A stretch of 64,000 nt of DNA, taken from positions 1,070,213-1,134,212 of the forward strand of contig OZ037914.1 in NCBI GenBank assembly GCA_964035575.1, read 5' to 3'. Within the stretch, counting starts at the first letter, position 1; each line of letters starts with the position of its first letter. Position numbers and translations under genes: made by a program. Source of the stretch: Rhynchopus sp. YZ270_cl-10 (taxonomy: Eukaryota; Euglenozoa; Diplonemea; Diplonemida; Diplonemidae). Below, in pieces: positions 30,551 to 41,427 of this stretch. The notes under the pieces are model-generated. The model was given only the letters and a program-made list of their open reading frames with translations. It was not told the origin of the DNA and searched no databases.

Positions 30551-33500
30551 ATGAAAGCAATTCTCGCAATGCTTCTGTGTGCTATCATATCACTCAGCTA
30601 TGCCGCTCAGATGGACGTCAAGGTGCCGGGACTGTCCTCGATTACGGAGACTGATGTGCGTAACGGAGGGAGAGAGGTCTCACTTAAGCTCCAGGGGGAT
30701 GCTTGGCAGCGCAATTTCGCTTTGTTCGCTCCGTTTGTGTGGATAGGTGTGACATCGGGGAGTGGCGTCAACCAAGAACCCTATGGATTCACTGCGAATA
30801 AGGGATCTGTCCTCCCCGCAGCTTCCATCGTGATGGATCAGAGGAAGAACGACGGATCGACGCTTGCCTTGCTGCTGCAGCCCTCTCCTTTTTATGATAT
30901 CGTGTACGACGAAATCATTTACATTGCAGTTCCATCTAACGCCACTGTCTCTGGTGTCGCCCCTAATACACAGGCCTTTGTTATAAAGGCGGCTCGCTCT
31001 TCTTTAAACGGTCCGGCTATTGTCACAGAGGCGATGCTCCGAGCGGGAGGGCTGAATATGACGATTTTGCTCCTAAATGGAGAAACCTTTGTGAGTCGTG
31101 GAGTCCAACGCGACCTATCCGTTCTCGAAACCATAGCGCAGGTCACCTCGAATCTATTTGACCTGCCAGAGGAAACCAATAATTTTGAGGTCCGGAAAGG
31201 GCTGATTTTGAAGCCAATCGGGTTTGATATTATTTCGCCGTTCGACACTATGACCGTCACCTTCGCGGCGGACCCGATGTACAATTTCTACTCTCCCACT
31301 GAGATTGTCAACTTCTCACTTCCGAAAATGTTTATCACGTCAGGTCTGAGACCTACACCTCTTGCGCCGTTGGGATTTGTTGTGCAGAACTCCCCGGGTA
31401 CTGTGTATTTTCACGAAACAGTTGCTTCTCCAACCGGTACTGGAACTATAGTACAAATAGCGCCGACTCCATCGTTAACGGAGACGGAGATCCGTTCTGG
31501 GACTGCGGAGTTGGTGCTTGTTGTGTTGCATGACATCTGGGCGCTTGCTGACAATACTTCTGCTGCGGTGATCAATAAAAAGACGATTTTTTTGCAAGGT
31601 TTTCGCTCTTCTGATGCAAATGGGAAGTTCAATAACCGTATGGGGTCGGGGTTTCTCTTGAAGTCATCTGGAGTGCAGTTGATCGATTTGGTTCCAAACC
31701 CGGTGACCTCGGAGATGCGGCTACGCGTAAAATTCGAGAAAGACCCGCAGTTCATTTTGCCTGCAAACACCGCAAGGGAGATGGTGACGTTCTTCATCCC
31801 TGGGGAGATGTTTGTGTCGGGGATCTCCCCGCAGGCTCAGGGGGGCGGGGTAAACTCCTTTCAGTTCTCCATCGAGGCGATGGGGCATATCCAAGAGTTC
31901 GCAGCACGCAGTGCGCTCCCTATCCATAGTGGGTACATCTCAGGGATCATCCAACGCCCCGTCAATTTGCAGCTGGTAGTGCAACTAACAAAGGACAAAT
32001 GGAAGGAGGCAGCCTGCAAGGACGTTTTGAGGTTTGGGTTTTCGTCAAATCTTCCGAACCTACCGCACGGATTTATGAGGAAGCTGGATACCATTGTGTC
32101 GCCGTTTGGCGCGCAATTTCAAAAGTGTGGGAGTGGAGCTGCAGAGCTGTGTTTACTTACCCTTCCGATCAGTACTGTGTCCTCCTTCAGTCTTGTCCCC
32201 GATGCAGCGAATACCTATCCTGAACCTGAGATTGTCACGTTTAAGGTTCCGGCACGTTGTGTAGGGTTTGGGATTCAGCCGTCAGGTGGTGCGACGTTTG
32301 TGATTGATGTGGTGCCGACGCAGATATCGTACATAGCGTATATGCCTGGGGTAGATGCGGGGAGACCAGCCTTGACTGGCACAGTGTACGCAGACAGGGT
32401 GTTCCAGATTGAAGCGGTGTACGCAAACACAACAGCATGGAACGGCATCAAATTGGTGAATTCGTTGAAATGCACCTCGCCGGACGCAACGCAGATTGAG
32501 CATACCTCGATTCAGAAGTGTAGTGAGTCAAATTCATGTCAGACGGATGCAAAAAAGTCGAAAAACGCGCATTCCATTGAATTTAAGCCGAAATCCGGGG
32601 CGTTCACATTTGCCGGCGTGTGGTCGATCTGTGTGATGTACGACACAGAGCCGTTCCAGCTTGGTACGCATCTTGTTATTGACACCGACCCGTCGGCCAC
32701 GGCTGGCAGCGAGGCAGCCGCGCCAGCTACAGCGGTGGACCCAACTATTGTTGCGGTATGTCAAAAGAAACAAATCAATTACCATTTATTCGAGTCAAAT
32801 ACGATCAATCTAATTTGAGGGAGACACCGTTCACGGGAGGCCTGTATTTCAAGTCAACTTTATTTTCACGCACGGGAAGAAGGCTTCCGAAGCGAGGGCA
32901 TTCAATGTGATATTTATTTCACTCTCCCGGTCCTCCTATACAATTTGCGTGAAATCCGGCCAATATAATCACTCACTTAGGCCAGTTACTTACACATAAA
33001 ACGTTTTTCACGTTTCACATTCTACAAACAAACAAACAAACACAACAGGTTGGGGGGATGTTCTTCCTCTTCATGATCTGCGGGCTGTCCTTCGTTGTCT
33101 GGACCATTATTACGGTACGCCACACCCCCCCCCCCCCCCCCCCCCTCCCCTCTTTTCACAATAATTGAATATTAATTCGAGCCCACATCCACAAACACAA
33201 TTGCGAGAGATGGCACAACCTGCACCTATCTTTGGAAGGGCCTGCACTACGCACTACGCACTACACACTGTTCAATTAAATCGACCTTTCTTTTCTTTGA
33301 CACCCACGTCGCACCCTTTGCATGAGCTCGACTGAGATGCGTTTGTTTCAACTCTTTTTTCACTTGGGTAGGGTGTAGATGCTTCAACGCAACAATAACG
33401 TACAACAACAAAGAGGCACAAAGTAACTTTTCATTTTCACAGAAAGGGAAGGCCGAGATTGACGAGAAGGACCGTCTCTCGAAGGAGCTTGAAGAGGAGG

Positions 33501-34255
33501 CTGCTGAGGGCAAATTCGACTCGCACCGTCGGCGCATCACAAACGGCGAGGAGGGCCAAGGACACGAACGTCTGCGCAGCTTCACCACAGGCGGGCTCTT
33601 CTTCCGCGACACCGAAGACGAAGAGTGGCAGGACATCCTGGAGGACGAGGAGATCCCGATGCAGGCCGCACGCTTCGCCTTTGCAGAATTTGGCGAAGCT
33701 GACCCGAGGGTCGACTTCCTCAGAGTATGCTTCTTTATCAGATGTAAACCACAAAATGGAATTGTAGGACTGCATGGTTGGGGTGTCCACCCCCCGGTAC
33801 ATCCGGTCACTGTCGAGGGTTTTGTATTTCAACTCTACTTTTATTTGGCTCACGCCTAATGGTGGCAGTATTGTGATGGGGAGCCCATTTGGAATACCCA
33901 AAAAATACATCAAAATACAATGTATTTTGATGTATTTTGCGTATTCCAATCCCATCACCAATATTGCCACCATTACTCACGCCCCACCTTTTTCAATTCA
34001 TCTCTACCACAGGACGGCATGGAAGGCAAGACCTTCAACGACAATCTTGAAAGCCACAAGAACCGTCTCGAAGACATGGGCATGCTCGACCCTGAGGAGG
34101 AAGAAGAATTTGAAGAGGAGGAGGACGAAGAAGACGAGGAGGAAGAAGAGGAGGAGGAAGACGAGGGATGGGGCAGGCAGAGGCGCGGGGATCTCTTTGG
34201 CGATGATGATGACGACGACGACGACGACCTGCGGGATGTGAACCTCAAGTTCTGA
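30551..34255 (+). CDS. Type I membrane protein with four ectodomain repeats and acidic tail
   Basis: Exons 30551-32755, 33049-33114, 33443-33724 and 34013-34255, all phase 0, give 931 residues. A signal peptide covers about 1-19 (MKAILAMLLCAIISLSYAA). Four modules of about 150 residues follow. Each opens with an (I/L)TExx(I/L)R(N/A/S)G-like motif (ITETDVRNGG, VTEAMLRAGG, LTETEIRSG; the fourth is divergent) and closes with a strand, I/LP and a SGxxP-like turn (VTFFIPGEMFVSGISPQ). A Cys-containing region follows at about 600-720. One exon holds the entire membrane span (MFFLFMICGLSFVVWTIIT). The cytoplasmic part ends in long Glu and Asp runs. It may be a surface adhesion or receptor protein; I do not know the module by name. 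Introns 1 and 3 contain dispersed repeats. Confidence 0.8.
32823..32865 (+). repeat. Short repeat family B, 3' half inside an intron
   Basis: CACCGTTCACGGGAGGCC then TGTATTTCAAGTCAACTTTA, inside intron 1 of the membrane-protein gene and in gene orientation. Confidence 0.7.
33126..33146. repeat. Poly-C tract in an intron
   Basis: About 20 consecutive C just after the donor of intron 2 of the membrane-protein gene. Confidence 0.85.
33738..33840 (+). repeat. Short repeat family B, copy 2, inside an intron
   Basis: CAGATGTAAACCACAAAATG, GGACTGCATGGTTGGGGTG, CACCCCCCGGTACATCCGG and GTATTTCAACTCTACTTT, starting 13 bp inside intron 3 of the membrane-protein gene. Confidence 0.8.
33857..33975. mobile_element. 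MITE, TAATGGTGG family, copy 1, with 8 bp target duplication
   Basis: Terminal inverted repeats TAATGGTGGCA(G/A)TATTG. The inner part is also palindromic (TACATCAAAATACA). CTCACGCC directly flanks both ends at 33849-33856 and 33976-33983, an 8 bp target-site duplication. It sits in intron 3 of the membrane-protein gene, 37 bp before the acceptor AG, and leaves the exons intact. Confidence 0.88.
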
Positions 34256-35282
34256 TTTTGAATGAAAAAAGCGTGACAAAACGGCTGATCTTTTTGTGAT
34301 GATGGCAGTTTGTCGATTTCCCTTTCCCGTCTCGAGAAAGTGTGTTCATGGGCGATGTGACCCATAGTGTTTGCTTTTGCTCTTTTTTTTTGGTTTGGCT
34401 TCGTTTGTCTTTAGTTTTCGTTAGGCGGTTCAGGTCTGGTGTTTTCAAGTTTGACTCTCCTTCCCACTACCTAATGGTGGCAGTATTGTGGGAGCCCATT
34501 TGGAATACGCAAAATACATCAAAATACATCACAATACACTGTGTTTTGATGTATTTTTGCGTATTCTATTCTATTTGCTCTCTTTTGAGGATCCTGTGAA
34601 GAAAAATGGCTACTATCTTGTGATAGTAGTCTATGATCAAACAAAATATTTTGCGTATTCCAATGGGCTCCCCATCACAATACTGCCACCATTATCACTG
34701 TCCCTTCCCGTACAATTCGTCCGCGGAACGAATAGACGTTCCGCGTGTGTCATGCTTTTTCGTTATGATTTTTAAGCATTACTTTTCTGTGACGCTGACT
34801 ACCACAACCCTCCGAAAAAAAACACACTTCCGTGCGTTCTTTTTTTTTGGGGGAGGGCAGTGTAGTCTCTCTTACTCTCTTTCTGACGAAATCAAAAAGA
34901 AGAGAAAAAAAATATTTTGTTTTATCTTCAATTCCTCGCATTCCATTTTCAAAAAAACCTCCTAAAAAAACAATCTTCAGATACCTCCACACAGAACCCC
35001 CATATTTTCTCCGGGTTTTCTTTCTTTTTAATCTTGCTTTGTTTTCAGCTCCCTTTTCTTAAACCAACCCCCTTTCCCCCCCCTTACTGCATCTGTTACC
35101 CCAAAAAAACCTACCTTTTGCCGTTTCTTTTTTAAGGCAAATACCCCCCACGCTTTTTGGTCCTTCGGGCCATTAGCACCACCTCACCAACTCTATCTTC
35201 TTCTCTCTCTCGTTTTTTTTTTTTTGCTTTTTTTTTGCTCTTTTTTTTCTCTCTCTTTGCTCTTTAAAGTATTACCATCTTA
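34256..35282. other. Intergenic region with one MITE
   Basis: Apart from the MITE listed separately it is T/C-rich leader-like DNA, with dense CTCTCTC and T runs for the last 100 bp before the next start. Confidence 0.6.
34472..34694. mobile_element. MITE, TAATGGTGG family, copy 2, with internal insert
   Basis: Same ends as copy 1, but about 90 bp of other DNA lies between the inner palindrome and the right arm. The insert contains the small hairpin CTACTATC-TTGT-GATAGTAG. No matching target duplication was found. Confidence 0.75.
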
Positions 35283-36894
35283 ATGTGTGCGATGTCCACT
35301 GCAAATGCTTCTTCGTCTAGCGCATCTGCTCCGTCCAACGCTGCCCCACTTCCCCAGAGTGCTGTCGCAGCACCCGTCCAGGCCCAGCCCGCAGCCGCCC
35401 CAGCCAATGGCGCAGCCAACAAAGGCAAGGAGTTCGGCGCCATCGTAAACGCCTTCGTCGCACCCCTCCAGAACGATGTCCCCCTCAAGAGATTCCTTCA
35501 GGAGGCAGGTGTGGGCTGTGCCTGTCTTGAACGCTTTGTGTATGTCTTGCTATTTTTTTTTGTTCACTCACATTTGAAAGTATATGAATTTGTTGTTCAC
35601 ATTTTGGGGTGTCAAGGGGGGGGTGATAAAGTGTACTACAGTGCGCTTCAAGCCATTATGCTCCTTTCTTTGTTTCACCTAATGATGGTGGCATTGTACA
35701 GTAGGTCAGTCGGACGGTGCCGTACCATTTCCCCCCCCCCCCCCCTAAAGGTTTTTGACCAGCGGTTGGTTCAGCTCTTCTACAACCTTTTCTCGGGGGG
35801 TTTTTTTGTACCTCCCCACTCCCTCCCCCACTCCCTTTCCATTTACCACCCCAACCCACAGCGACAAGGAGGTGGTGTACTTCCTTGGCGAAGTCGACCC
35901 TTCAAAGAAGCGTGAACTGCAGATCCGCACCAAGCCGCAGTTCAAGGTGGAGACACGCAACTCGAATGTGTTGGTGCTTTCCGTGAAGGGGCGGACGGGG
36001 CTGACACTGATGGACGCGATGGAGATCATCTCGCTGAGTCCTTTGAGCAGCATTATGCATCAGATCCAGTTGGTTGTGGTGCCGCCGAAGGCTAAGGTGA
36101 GGCAGGGTGTGGCGCATGCGTACGTCCAGTTCCCTGACAAGGAGACGGCGCAGGCGCAGGTGAACAGCGTGGATGCGATGCCCTACAAAGGTGCCTTCGT
36201 GCACTCCCCACAGCTCGATGCGCACCCCATCCTGCTCAACGAAACGTCGCAGTCGCACTGCATCTGGCGCAACCCACACTACAACCCGCACGGCACCCAG
36301 CCCGCAGCACCCCTCACAAACATCGAGGAGGAGATGCAGCTCCAGCAGCAGCAGTACCTCCGCATGGCACAGCTCCAGCAGCAGCAGCAGCAGCAACAGC
36401 AGTTTCTGATGCTCCAACAGATGCAGCAACAGCAGCAGCAGCAGCAGCAACAGTACATGGTGCAGCCAGGGCAGGTCCCGATGTTTACCCCGCAGTATGT
36501 CGTCAGCCCGCAGCTGTCGGTGGACTTTCAGCAACAGCAGCAACAACAGCAGATGATGGTGTTGATGCAGCAACAGCAGCAGTTGCAACAGCAGCAGCAG
36601 CAGCAGCAGCAGCGGCCGCAGTTTCAGATGCAGCAGCAGCAACAGCAACAGCAGCACCACCACCGTCCTATGCAGTTCCTCGAGCAGGCCCAGGCCCAGC
36701 CCGTTGTAGCAGAATCGTCGCCAGCACACCAAAACCTGGGTGCGTCAGGCCACGCGGCAGGGCCACCAGACCTGCTTGTTGAGCCCTCCCCCCTCATGCC
36801 CTCCCTTGCACCGAGCAAATCTTTCGGCAACAACACGCAACAAACCCACGCCGCACACCACCTCCCACTGATGTCTCTCGAGCGGGTTGAGTAA
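35283..36894 (+). CDS. Poly-Q protein with an RRM-like region
   Basis: Exons 35283-35539 and 35862-36894 (phase 2, donor GTATGT) join LERFV to DKEVVYFLGEVDPSKK and give 429 residues. Residues 1-50 are Ala/Ser/Pro-rich. Residues 60-200 hold a folded region with RRM-like spacing (VLVLSVKGRTGLTLMDAMEI; VRQGVAHAYVQFPDKETAQAQ), suggesting RNA binding, but the RNP motifs are weak. Residues about 225-350 are Gln runs with Met, Leu and His, followed by a Pro/Ala-rich tail. Such Q-rich proteins are common in mRNA granules. Family unrecognised; the RRM call is inference. Confidence 0.65.
35636..35725 (+). repeat. Dispersed repeat N, copy 1, inside an intron
   Basis: Shares GTAC/ATACAGTAGGTCAGTCGGA-like and GGTGCC elements after a TTTC-rich block with 52.91 and 55.45 kb. 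It lies in the 322 bp intron of the poly-Q gene. Confidence 0.4.
36334..36662 (+). repeat. CAG/CAA repeat coding for poly-Gln
   Basis: Interrupted CAG and CAA runs, the longest about 11 codons, in the poly-Q gene. Confidence 0.9.
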
Positions 36895-37332
36895 AAACAA
36901 TACCCTTTTTTGGGGGACTGCCAAAAGGTTGCGTTAAATATTTTATCGCAAAAATGGGTGTGCAATTACCTCAAAAAAAAGTCAGTAAAAAATAGCATTT
37001 TAAAAAGGGGAGGGCGTTTATAAATAATGAGGTTTTTCTCGTACCCTCAAATAGGTCGATTTTTATTATTGCGATGAGCAGCCTCTCTCTTTCTTCCTTT
37101 CTTTGTTCTATGTTTTTTTTCCTGTTTCCTTCATTTACTTTTATTTCAGAAAACCTTGAATGACTTTATCCCTTCAACCCAGGTCCTTCCACAATCCCAC
37201 TCTCCCACTCCCCACCCTCCTCCTCCTCCCTCCTGCTACTGGAAAGAACGGGGGTCCAACACACTTCCCAAAAAACGATACAAAATAAATAAATAATAAA
37301 ACACGAAAAAACCAAACAATTCTGTTCGGCAC

Positions 37333-37939
37333 TATATGGGTCGATTTCAAAACCCCCCCCCCCCAAAAGTTCTTTTTTGTCTTTTTCATGATATAGGCAG
37401 TTTTTTTGCAGTCTGAGGTCCGGAACCGCCCCAAAAACGATTTTCTGGGAGGTTTTGGGTGGTTTTGGGGCGAAATGGACCTTTTTTGACCATTTTTATG
37501 GTATTTTTAGGCTGTTTTTGGCCCTTCTTCTTACACAGCCTATTGGGGGTCAAAATAGCTATTTTTGACCAAAAAACACAATTTATTTGACGCCAGGAGG
37601 CCTCCGTTGGCCCAAATATATCCCAAAAATGGGCTGTGAGCCCAATCCGACCTGTTTTGGGCACATTTGGCACTTTTCTTGGTGCTTATTTGATGTTTTT
37701 TGGTCAAAAATAGCTATTTTGACCCCCAATAGGCTGTGTAAGAAGAAGGGCCAAAAACAGCCTAAAAATACCATAAAAATGGTCAAAAAAGGTCCATTTC
37801 GCCCCAAAACCACCCAAAACCTCCCAGAAAATCGTTTTTGGGGCGGTTCCGGACCTCAGACTGCAAAAAAACTGCCTATATCATGAAAAAGACAAAAAAG
37901 AACTTTTGGGGGGGGGGGGTTTTGAAATCGACCCATATA
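37333..37939. mobile_element. Foldback element with ~240 bp inverted arms
   Basis: Both ends read TATATGGGTCGATTTCAAAA inward. The arms, about 243 and 245 bp, are nearly identical and surround about 120 bp of unique DNA. CAC flanks both ends. A transcript would form a long near-perfect double-stranded RNA. The high arm identity means a young element or one kept by conversion. Confidence 0.85.
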
Positions 37940-37970
37940 CACTCTACTGTCACTTATCCTGTTTTATATC

Positions 37971-38025
37971 TAGGTGACCACAGTACAAGAGGCTGAGGGT
38001 CATCTTCTCACACTTCTTTTTCCTG
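37971..38025 (+). repeat. Short repeat family A, copy 6, bounded by GT and AG
   Basis: TAG|GTGACCACAGTACAAGAG, then CTGAGGGTCATCTTCTC and CTTCTTTTTCCTGCAG. From GT to the final AG it looks like a complete 55 nt intron with a pyrimidine tract. Confidence 0.75.
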
Positions 38026-38100
38026 CAGTGCTCCAAGACAATATAGGCAGGGGTAAAAAACTACGGTGTCTTTTGGGGGGGGTTTTTTTTTTTTCACATA

Positions 38101-38215
38101 TCAGATGTAAACCACGAAATGGAGTGCATGGTTTGGGTGTCCACCCTCCGGTACAGCCGCTCATACCAAAGGTACACTGTTCACGGGCTTTTTGTATTTC
38201 AAGCCAACTTTATTT
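38101..38215 (+). repeat. Short repeat family B, copy 3 (full)
   Basis: CAGATGTAAACCACGAAATG, GCATGGTTTGGGTGTCCACC, GGTACACTGTTCACGGGC and GTATTTCAAGCCAACTTTA. Confidence 0.85.
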
Positions 38216-38261
38216 TTTTCCACCCTATCTCTGCTTATTGTTGGATCACTGCACATTTATT

Positions 38262-38312
38262 TAGGTGACTGCAAGCAACGAGAGGCTTAGGTTCATCTTA
38301 TATTTTTCTTTC
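38262..38312 (+). repeat. Short repeat family A, copy 7
   Basis: TAGGTGACTGCAAGC, loop AACGAGAG, GCTTAGGTTCATCTTA and a T/C tract. The stem is AAGC/GCTT. Confidence 0.8.
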
Positions 38313-38370
38313 TTTTTTTTGCCATTATTTTGAGACCCTTTTAGCATTAGAACTGCCCATGCACGACCTG

Positions 38371-38477
38371 TGAAGTAAACGACTTGAATTTGTGGTTTGT
38401 TTATTTTGTGGTTTCACTGTTGTAAGCCACACAACAGTGAAACCAAGTAAAACCGCAAGTCAAAACATTTTACTTCA
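38371..38477. mobile_element. MITE-like element, 107 bp
   Basis: Ends TGAAGTAAA(A/C) in inverted orientation. Inside, GGTTTCACTGTTGT and its complement form the centre of a long imperfect hairpin. Confidence 0.6.
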
Positions 38478-38621
38478 TGTAGTGTATACCCGTCGTCTCA
38501 CCGCCTCTCCCCTAAATATGTTTATTTGCAATTAGAAAAATAAGGGTTGTGAGTGCACTCCGTTTCACTGCATTCACCCTTTGTACGTATTATTATTATT
38601 ATTTTTGAGTTTTTCCCAACG

Positions 38622-38670
38622 GTGGCTTAGTACAGAGAGAGGCTTAGGTTCATCTTATGAACTTTTTTCT
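38622..38670 (+). repeat. Short repeat family A, copy 8
   Basis: GGTGGCTTAGTACAGAGAGA then GGCTTAGGTTCATCTTATGA and a long T/C tract that ends CTAAG at 38695. Confidence 0.75.
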
Positions 38671-38834
38671 TTTTCTTTTTTTTTCTCTTTGCTAAGTACT
38701 GCGAAGCTTGAGATGAGTTGTCCAGATTTTTTCTTTCTTAGTTCCGGTTTGACGTACAAACAGAAAATCGTTACAAAATCTTGGTTATTGCGAGTAAGCA
38801 AACGTAGTAGTTTTTTTTTTTTTTTTTTGTGATC

Positions 38835-38880
38835 AAGGTGACTAAGCACAGAGAGGCTTATAAAACCATTCTTTCCCTCC
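38835..38880 (+). repeat. Short repeat family A, copy 9
   Basis: AAGGTGACTAAGCACAGAGA then GGCTTATAAAACC. Stem TAAGC/GCTTA, loop ACAGAGAG. The TTCATCTTA part is altered. Confidence 0.8.
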
Positions 38881-38974
38881 ACCTTCCCCACAATGGGTGA
38901 AGTAAAACTGAGAGGCCAAAATTTTTTTTGTTTTGAAATTGACTCAAAACGTGGAGTTGCGTCGGCCCACTTGA

Positions 38975-39010
38975 AGGATGTGTGCACCAGAGACGTTCAT
39001 CTTACTTTTA
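38975..39010 (+). repeat. Short repeat family E, copy 2
   Basis: AGGATGTGTGCACCAGAGAC then GTTCATCTTACTTTTA. It directly precedes a family B copy. Confidence 0.6.
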
Positions 39011-39018
39011 CGTCATAT

Positions 39019-39142
39019 TCAGATGTAAACCACGAAATGGATGTAGAATTGCATGGTTGGGTGTCCACCCCCCGGTACAGCCGGTCATGTACAACAAGGT
39101 ACACTCTGTCATGAGAGGGCTTTGCATTTCAACTCTACTTTT
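39019..39142 (+). repeat. Short repeat family B, copy 4 (full)
   Basis: TCAGATGTAAACCACGAAAT, TTGCATGGTTGGGTGTCCAC, CCGGTACAGCCGGTCATGTA and ATGAGAGGGCTTTGCATTTC. Confidence 0.85.
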
Positions 39143-39464
39143 CTTTCATTGGTTTGTTCGGGCGCCGTACTTCCTACGGACCACATGCTACACAGATACT
39201 CTAGGCTACGTTCCGCTCTGAAGAACTCCCTGTCAAATACTTCATGAGGGTTCTAGGATTGAAGTGAGCGAAAAAAAGAAAGTAAAAAAAAAAAGTGAAC
39301 AAGTACTTTGTACATCCATGTAAAAACACACAATGAAAAAAGCAAAAAAAAACAAAAAAAACAAGAACTTCATTCCGAAATGGGTCTACCAGACCCGGTA
39401 CTGCCTAAAATGATTTTGTTTTGAGGCGTTTCGCGCTCACCACTACCCCCCCTTTTTTTTTTTT

Positions 39465-39515
39465 GGTGACTAAGCACAAGAGGCTTAGGTTCATCATATA
39501 AACTTTTCTTTCTTT
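39465..39515 (+). repeat. Short repeat family A, copy 10
   Basis: GGTGACTAAGCACAAGAGGC then TTAGGTTCATCATATAAAC and a T/C tract. Stem TAAGC/GCTTA, loop ACAAGAG. Confidence 0.85.
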
Positions 39516-39957
39516 TTTAAAGAACGTCTCTTTCTCGTCTCTCTTTTTCCCGTTCTGTAAAATTTTTCGCTTGCCATCATATTTTGTGTCTTTTGCAACC
39601 ATGTTTTTGTGTTGTACCATCATATCTTATCTCTTCAGTGCTTCAAAAATGGGATTCTGTCTTAACCCCTTTTTTTTTGGGGTTTCCCTCTATTTGCTTT
39701 CTAAAGTAATTCCTGGCCCCTTTTACGGTGACATTTGACTATAACTGACGTACCCCCTCACAGTATATGAAATTAGTTTATTTCAAAACCATGATCGGAG
39801 AAATTCATTTTTATTTTTATTTTTTTCGAAAGAACATCATTTTTTGTATTTTGTCTTTATTTGAAAGATGTATATTTTTTGTTTCTTTTTTTTTAAATCT
39901 CTCTTTTCAATTGTTCTTGGTAGAGGGACTGCCTGTATCAAGGATCATCCTTAAAAA

Positions 39958-39995
39958 TGTAGATGTGCACCAGAGTCACATTCATGTTTTCCGAG
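39958..39995 (+). repeat. Short repeat family E, copy 3
   Basis: GTAGATGTGCACCAGAGTCA then CATTCATGTTTTCC. Confidence 0.55.
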
Positions 39996-40150
39996 TTTCC
40001 TATATTGTTTCCCCACCCCCCGTTACCATAATCTATCACTTTACCATCCCCTCTTTTTCCCATCAAAGAGTTCGGTTGCAAATCAGAGAGGCCTAATATA
40101 GCATGTGTTGTAGAACTGTGCTTATCCGCTCCCCATCACCCTTCCCCCCT

Positions 40151-40287
40151 TAGTGGTGGCAGTGTTGTGATGGGGAGCCCATTTGGAATACGCAAAAATA
40201 CATCAAAACACATCGTGTATTGTGATGTATTTTGATGTATTTTTTTTTGCGTATTCCAAATGGGCTCCCACAATACTGCCACCATTA
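40151..40287. mobile_element. MITE, TAATGGTGG family, copy 3
   Basis: Left end TAGTGGTGGCAGTGTTGTGA, right end inverted TAATGGTGGCAGTATTGTGG. The inner palindrome of AAATACATCA units is complete. No clear target duplication remains. Confidence 0.82.
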
Positions 40288-40401
40288 ACCCTCACTGCTC
40301 CCCAGCTCACAAGGTCGTTCGTTTCATTTATTTTGATCAATGTGACCTAGAAGCACGCGTTTGGTTGGTAATGATACACGGACGGTTAAATCCTTGCTTT
40401 T

Positions 40402-40452
40402 AAGATGTGTTGTGTGCACGAGAGGCACACTCATCTTACAAGGGTTTCTTTT
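40402..40452 (+). repeat. Short repeat family E, copy 4
   Basis: AAGATGTGTTGTGTGCACGA then GAGGCACACTCATCTTACAA. Stem GTGTGC/GCACAC, loop ACGAGAG: the best hairpin of this family. Confidence 0.8.
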
Positions 40453-40592
40453 AAAGGAGAACAAAAAAAGTGACGAGAGGTTATGGTCATTCTTTTTTTT
40501 TATTTTTGAAATATCGGCCATACTGAGTGTAGATTCACCTAAATGTGCTCCACACCGTTGTCTTTGTTTTTTTTTTCTTTTCTCTCGTTCTT

Positions 40593-40640
40593 TGGTACAC
40601 TGTTCACGAGAGGGCTTTGTATTTCAAGACCACATTTCTT
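40593..40640 (+). repeat. Short repeat family B, 3' half
   Basis: GGTACACTGTTCACGAGAGG then GCTTTGTATTTCAAGACCAC. It is followed within 10 bp by a family A copy. Confidence 0.75.
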
Positions 40641-40648
40641 TTCTTTCG

Positions 40649-40705
40649 AGGTTGACTAAGCACAGAGAGGCGTTGGGTTCATCTGATAAACTTCTTTTTC
40701 TCTTT
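40649..40705 (+). repeat. Short repeat family A, copy 11
   Basis: AGGTTGACTAAGCACAGAGA, GGCGTTGGGTTCATCTGATA, then a T/C tract. Confidence 0.75.
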
Positions 40706-41427
40706 TCTGTTTGGCATTTGTTATTTTTATTTATTTTGCGGATACCCCTTTTTTAGGTGGGTATAGGTCAAAAATACAACAGCAACAACAAGAGAAAAGC
40801 TACACAAACGACCCACAACATTCTTCGTGCAACCACAAAAAAAAAAAAAAAAAAAAACGTTCCATACAGCTTGACACTTTCAAATTCAATATTGTGTTAG
40901 CGTGACGTGATGTGACGTATGTTTCTGTGTGTTTTTTTTTTTTTTTCTTCTTCTTCTTTTTCTTGGAGGGGGGCACCCCTTCCTCCCCCTCCCAATCCGA
41001 TCCCTTACTGTAAATTGCTCAACAACGAACGAAAAATAACGAACAACGGTAGAAAGAAAAAAAGGGTGGAAAACTCAGAAATAAAAAAGCCCCCTTCTCC
41101 ACACGCGTCTCCCCCCCCCCCCCCCCTGCAGATTTCCCCCTCTCTCTTTGTGACTGAACCACCTATTCTAATTTATTTTTTTCCTCGCAAGGGAGCTGGT
41201 ACCCCCACAAATTGAGGAAGGAACATACCCTTTGAAATAAAAATAAAAAAAAGAGAAAAAAAGAAGAAAAAAATACTCGAGAAAGGGGCAAATTGAAACA
41301 AAATATTTGCGTGAACTGAAGAGGGCGTGTTTTAGTCAAAAAAAAATACCTGAAAAAAAAAAATTCAGGACCAGTATCTCAGGACACTAAAAATCCCAAA
41401 AAAACAAAACAAAATAATATTATGAAA

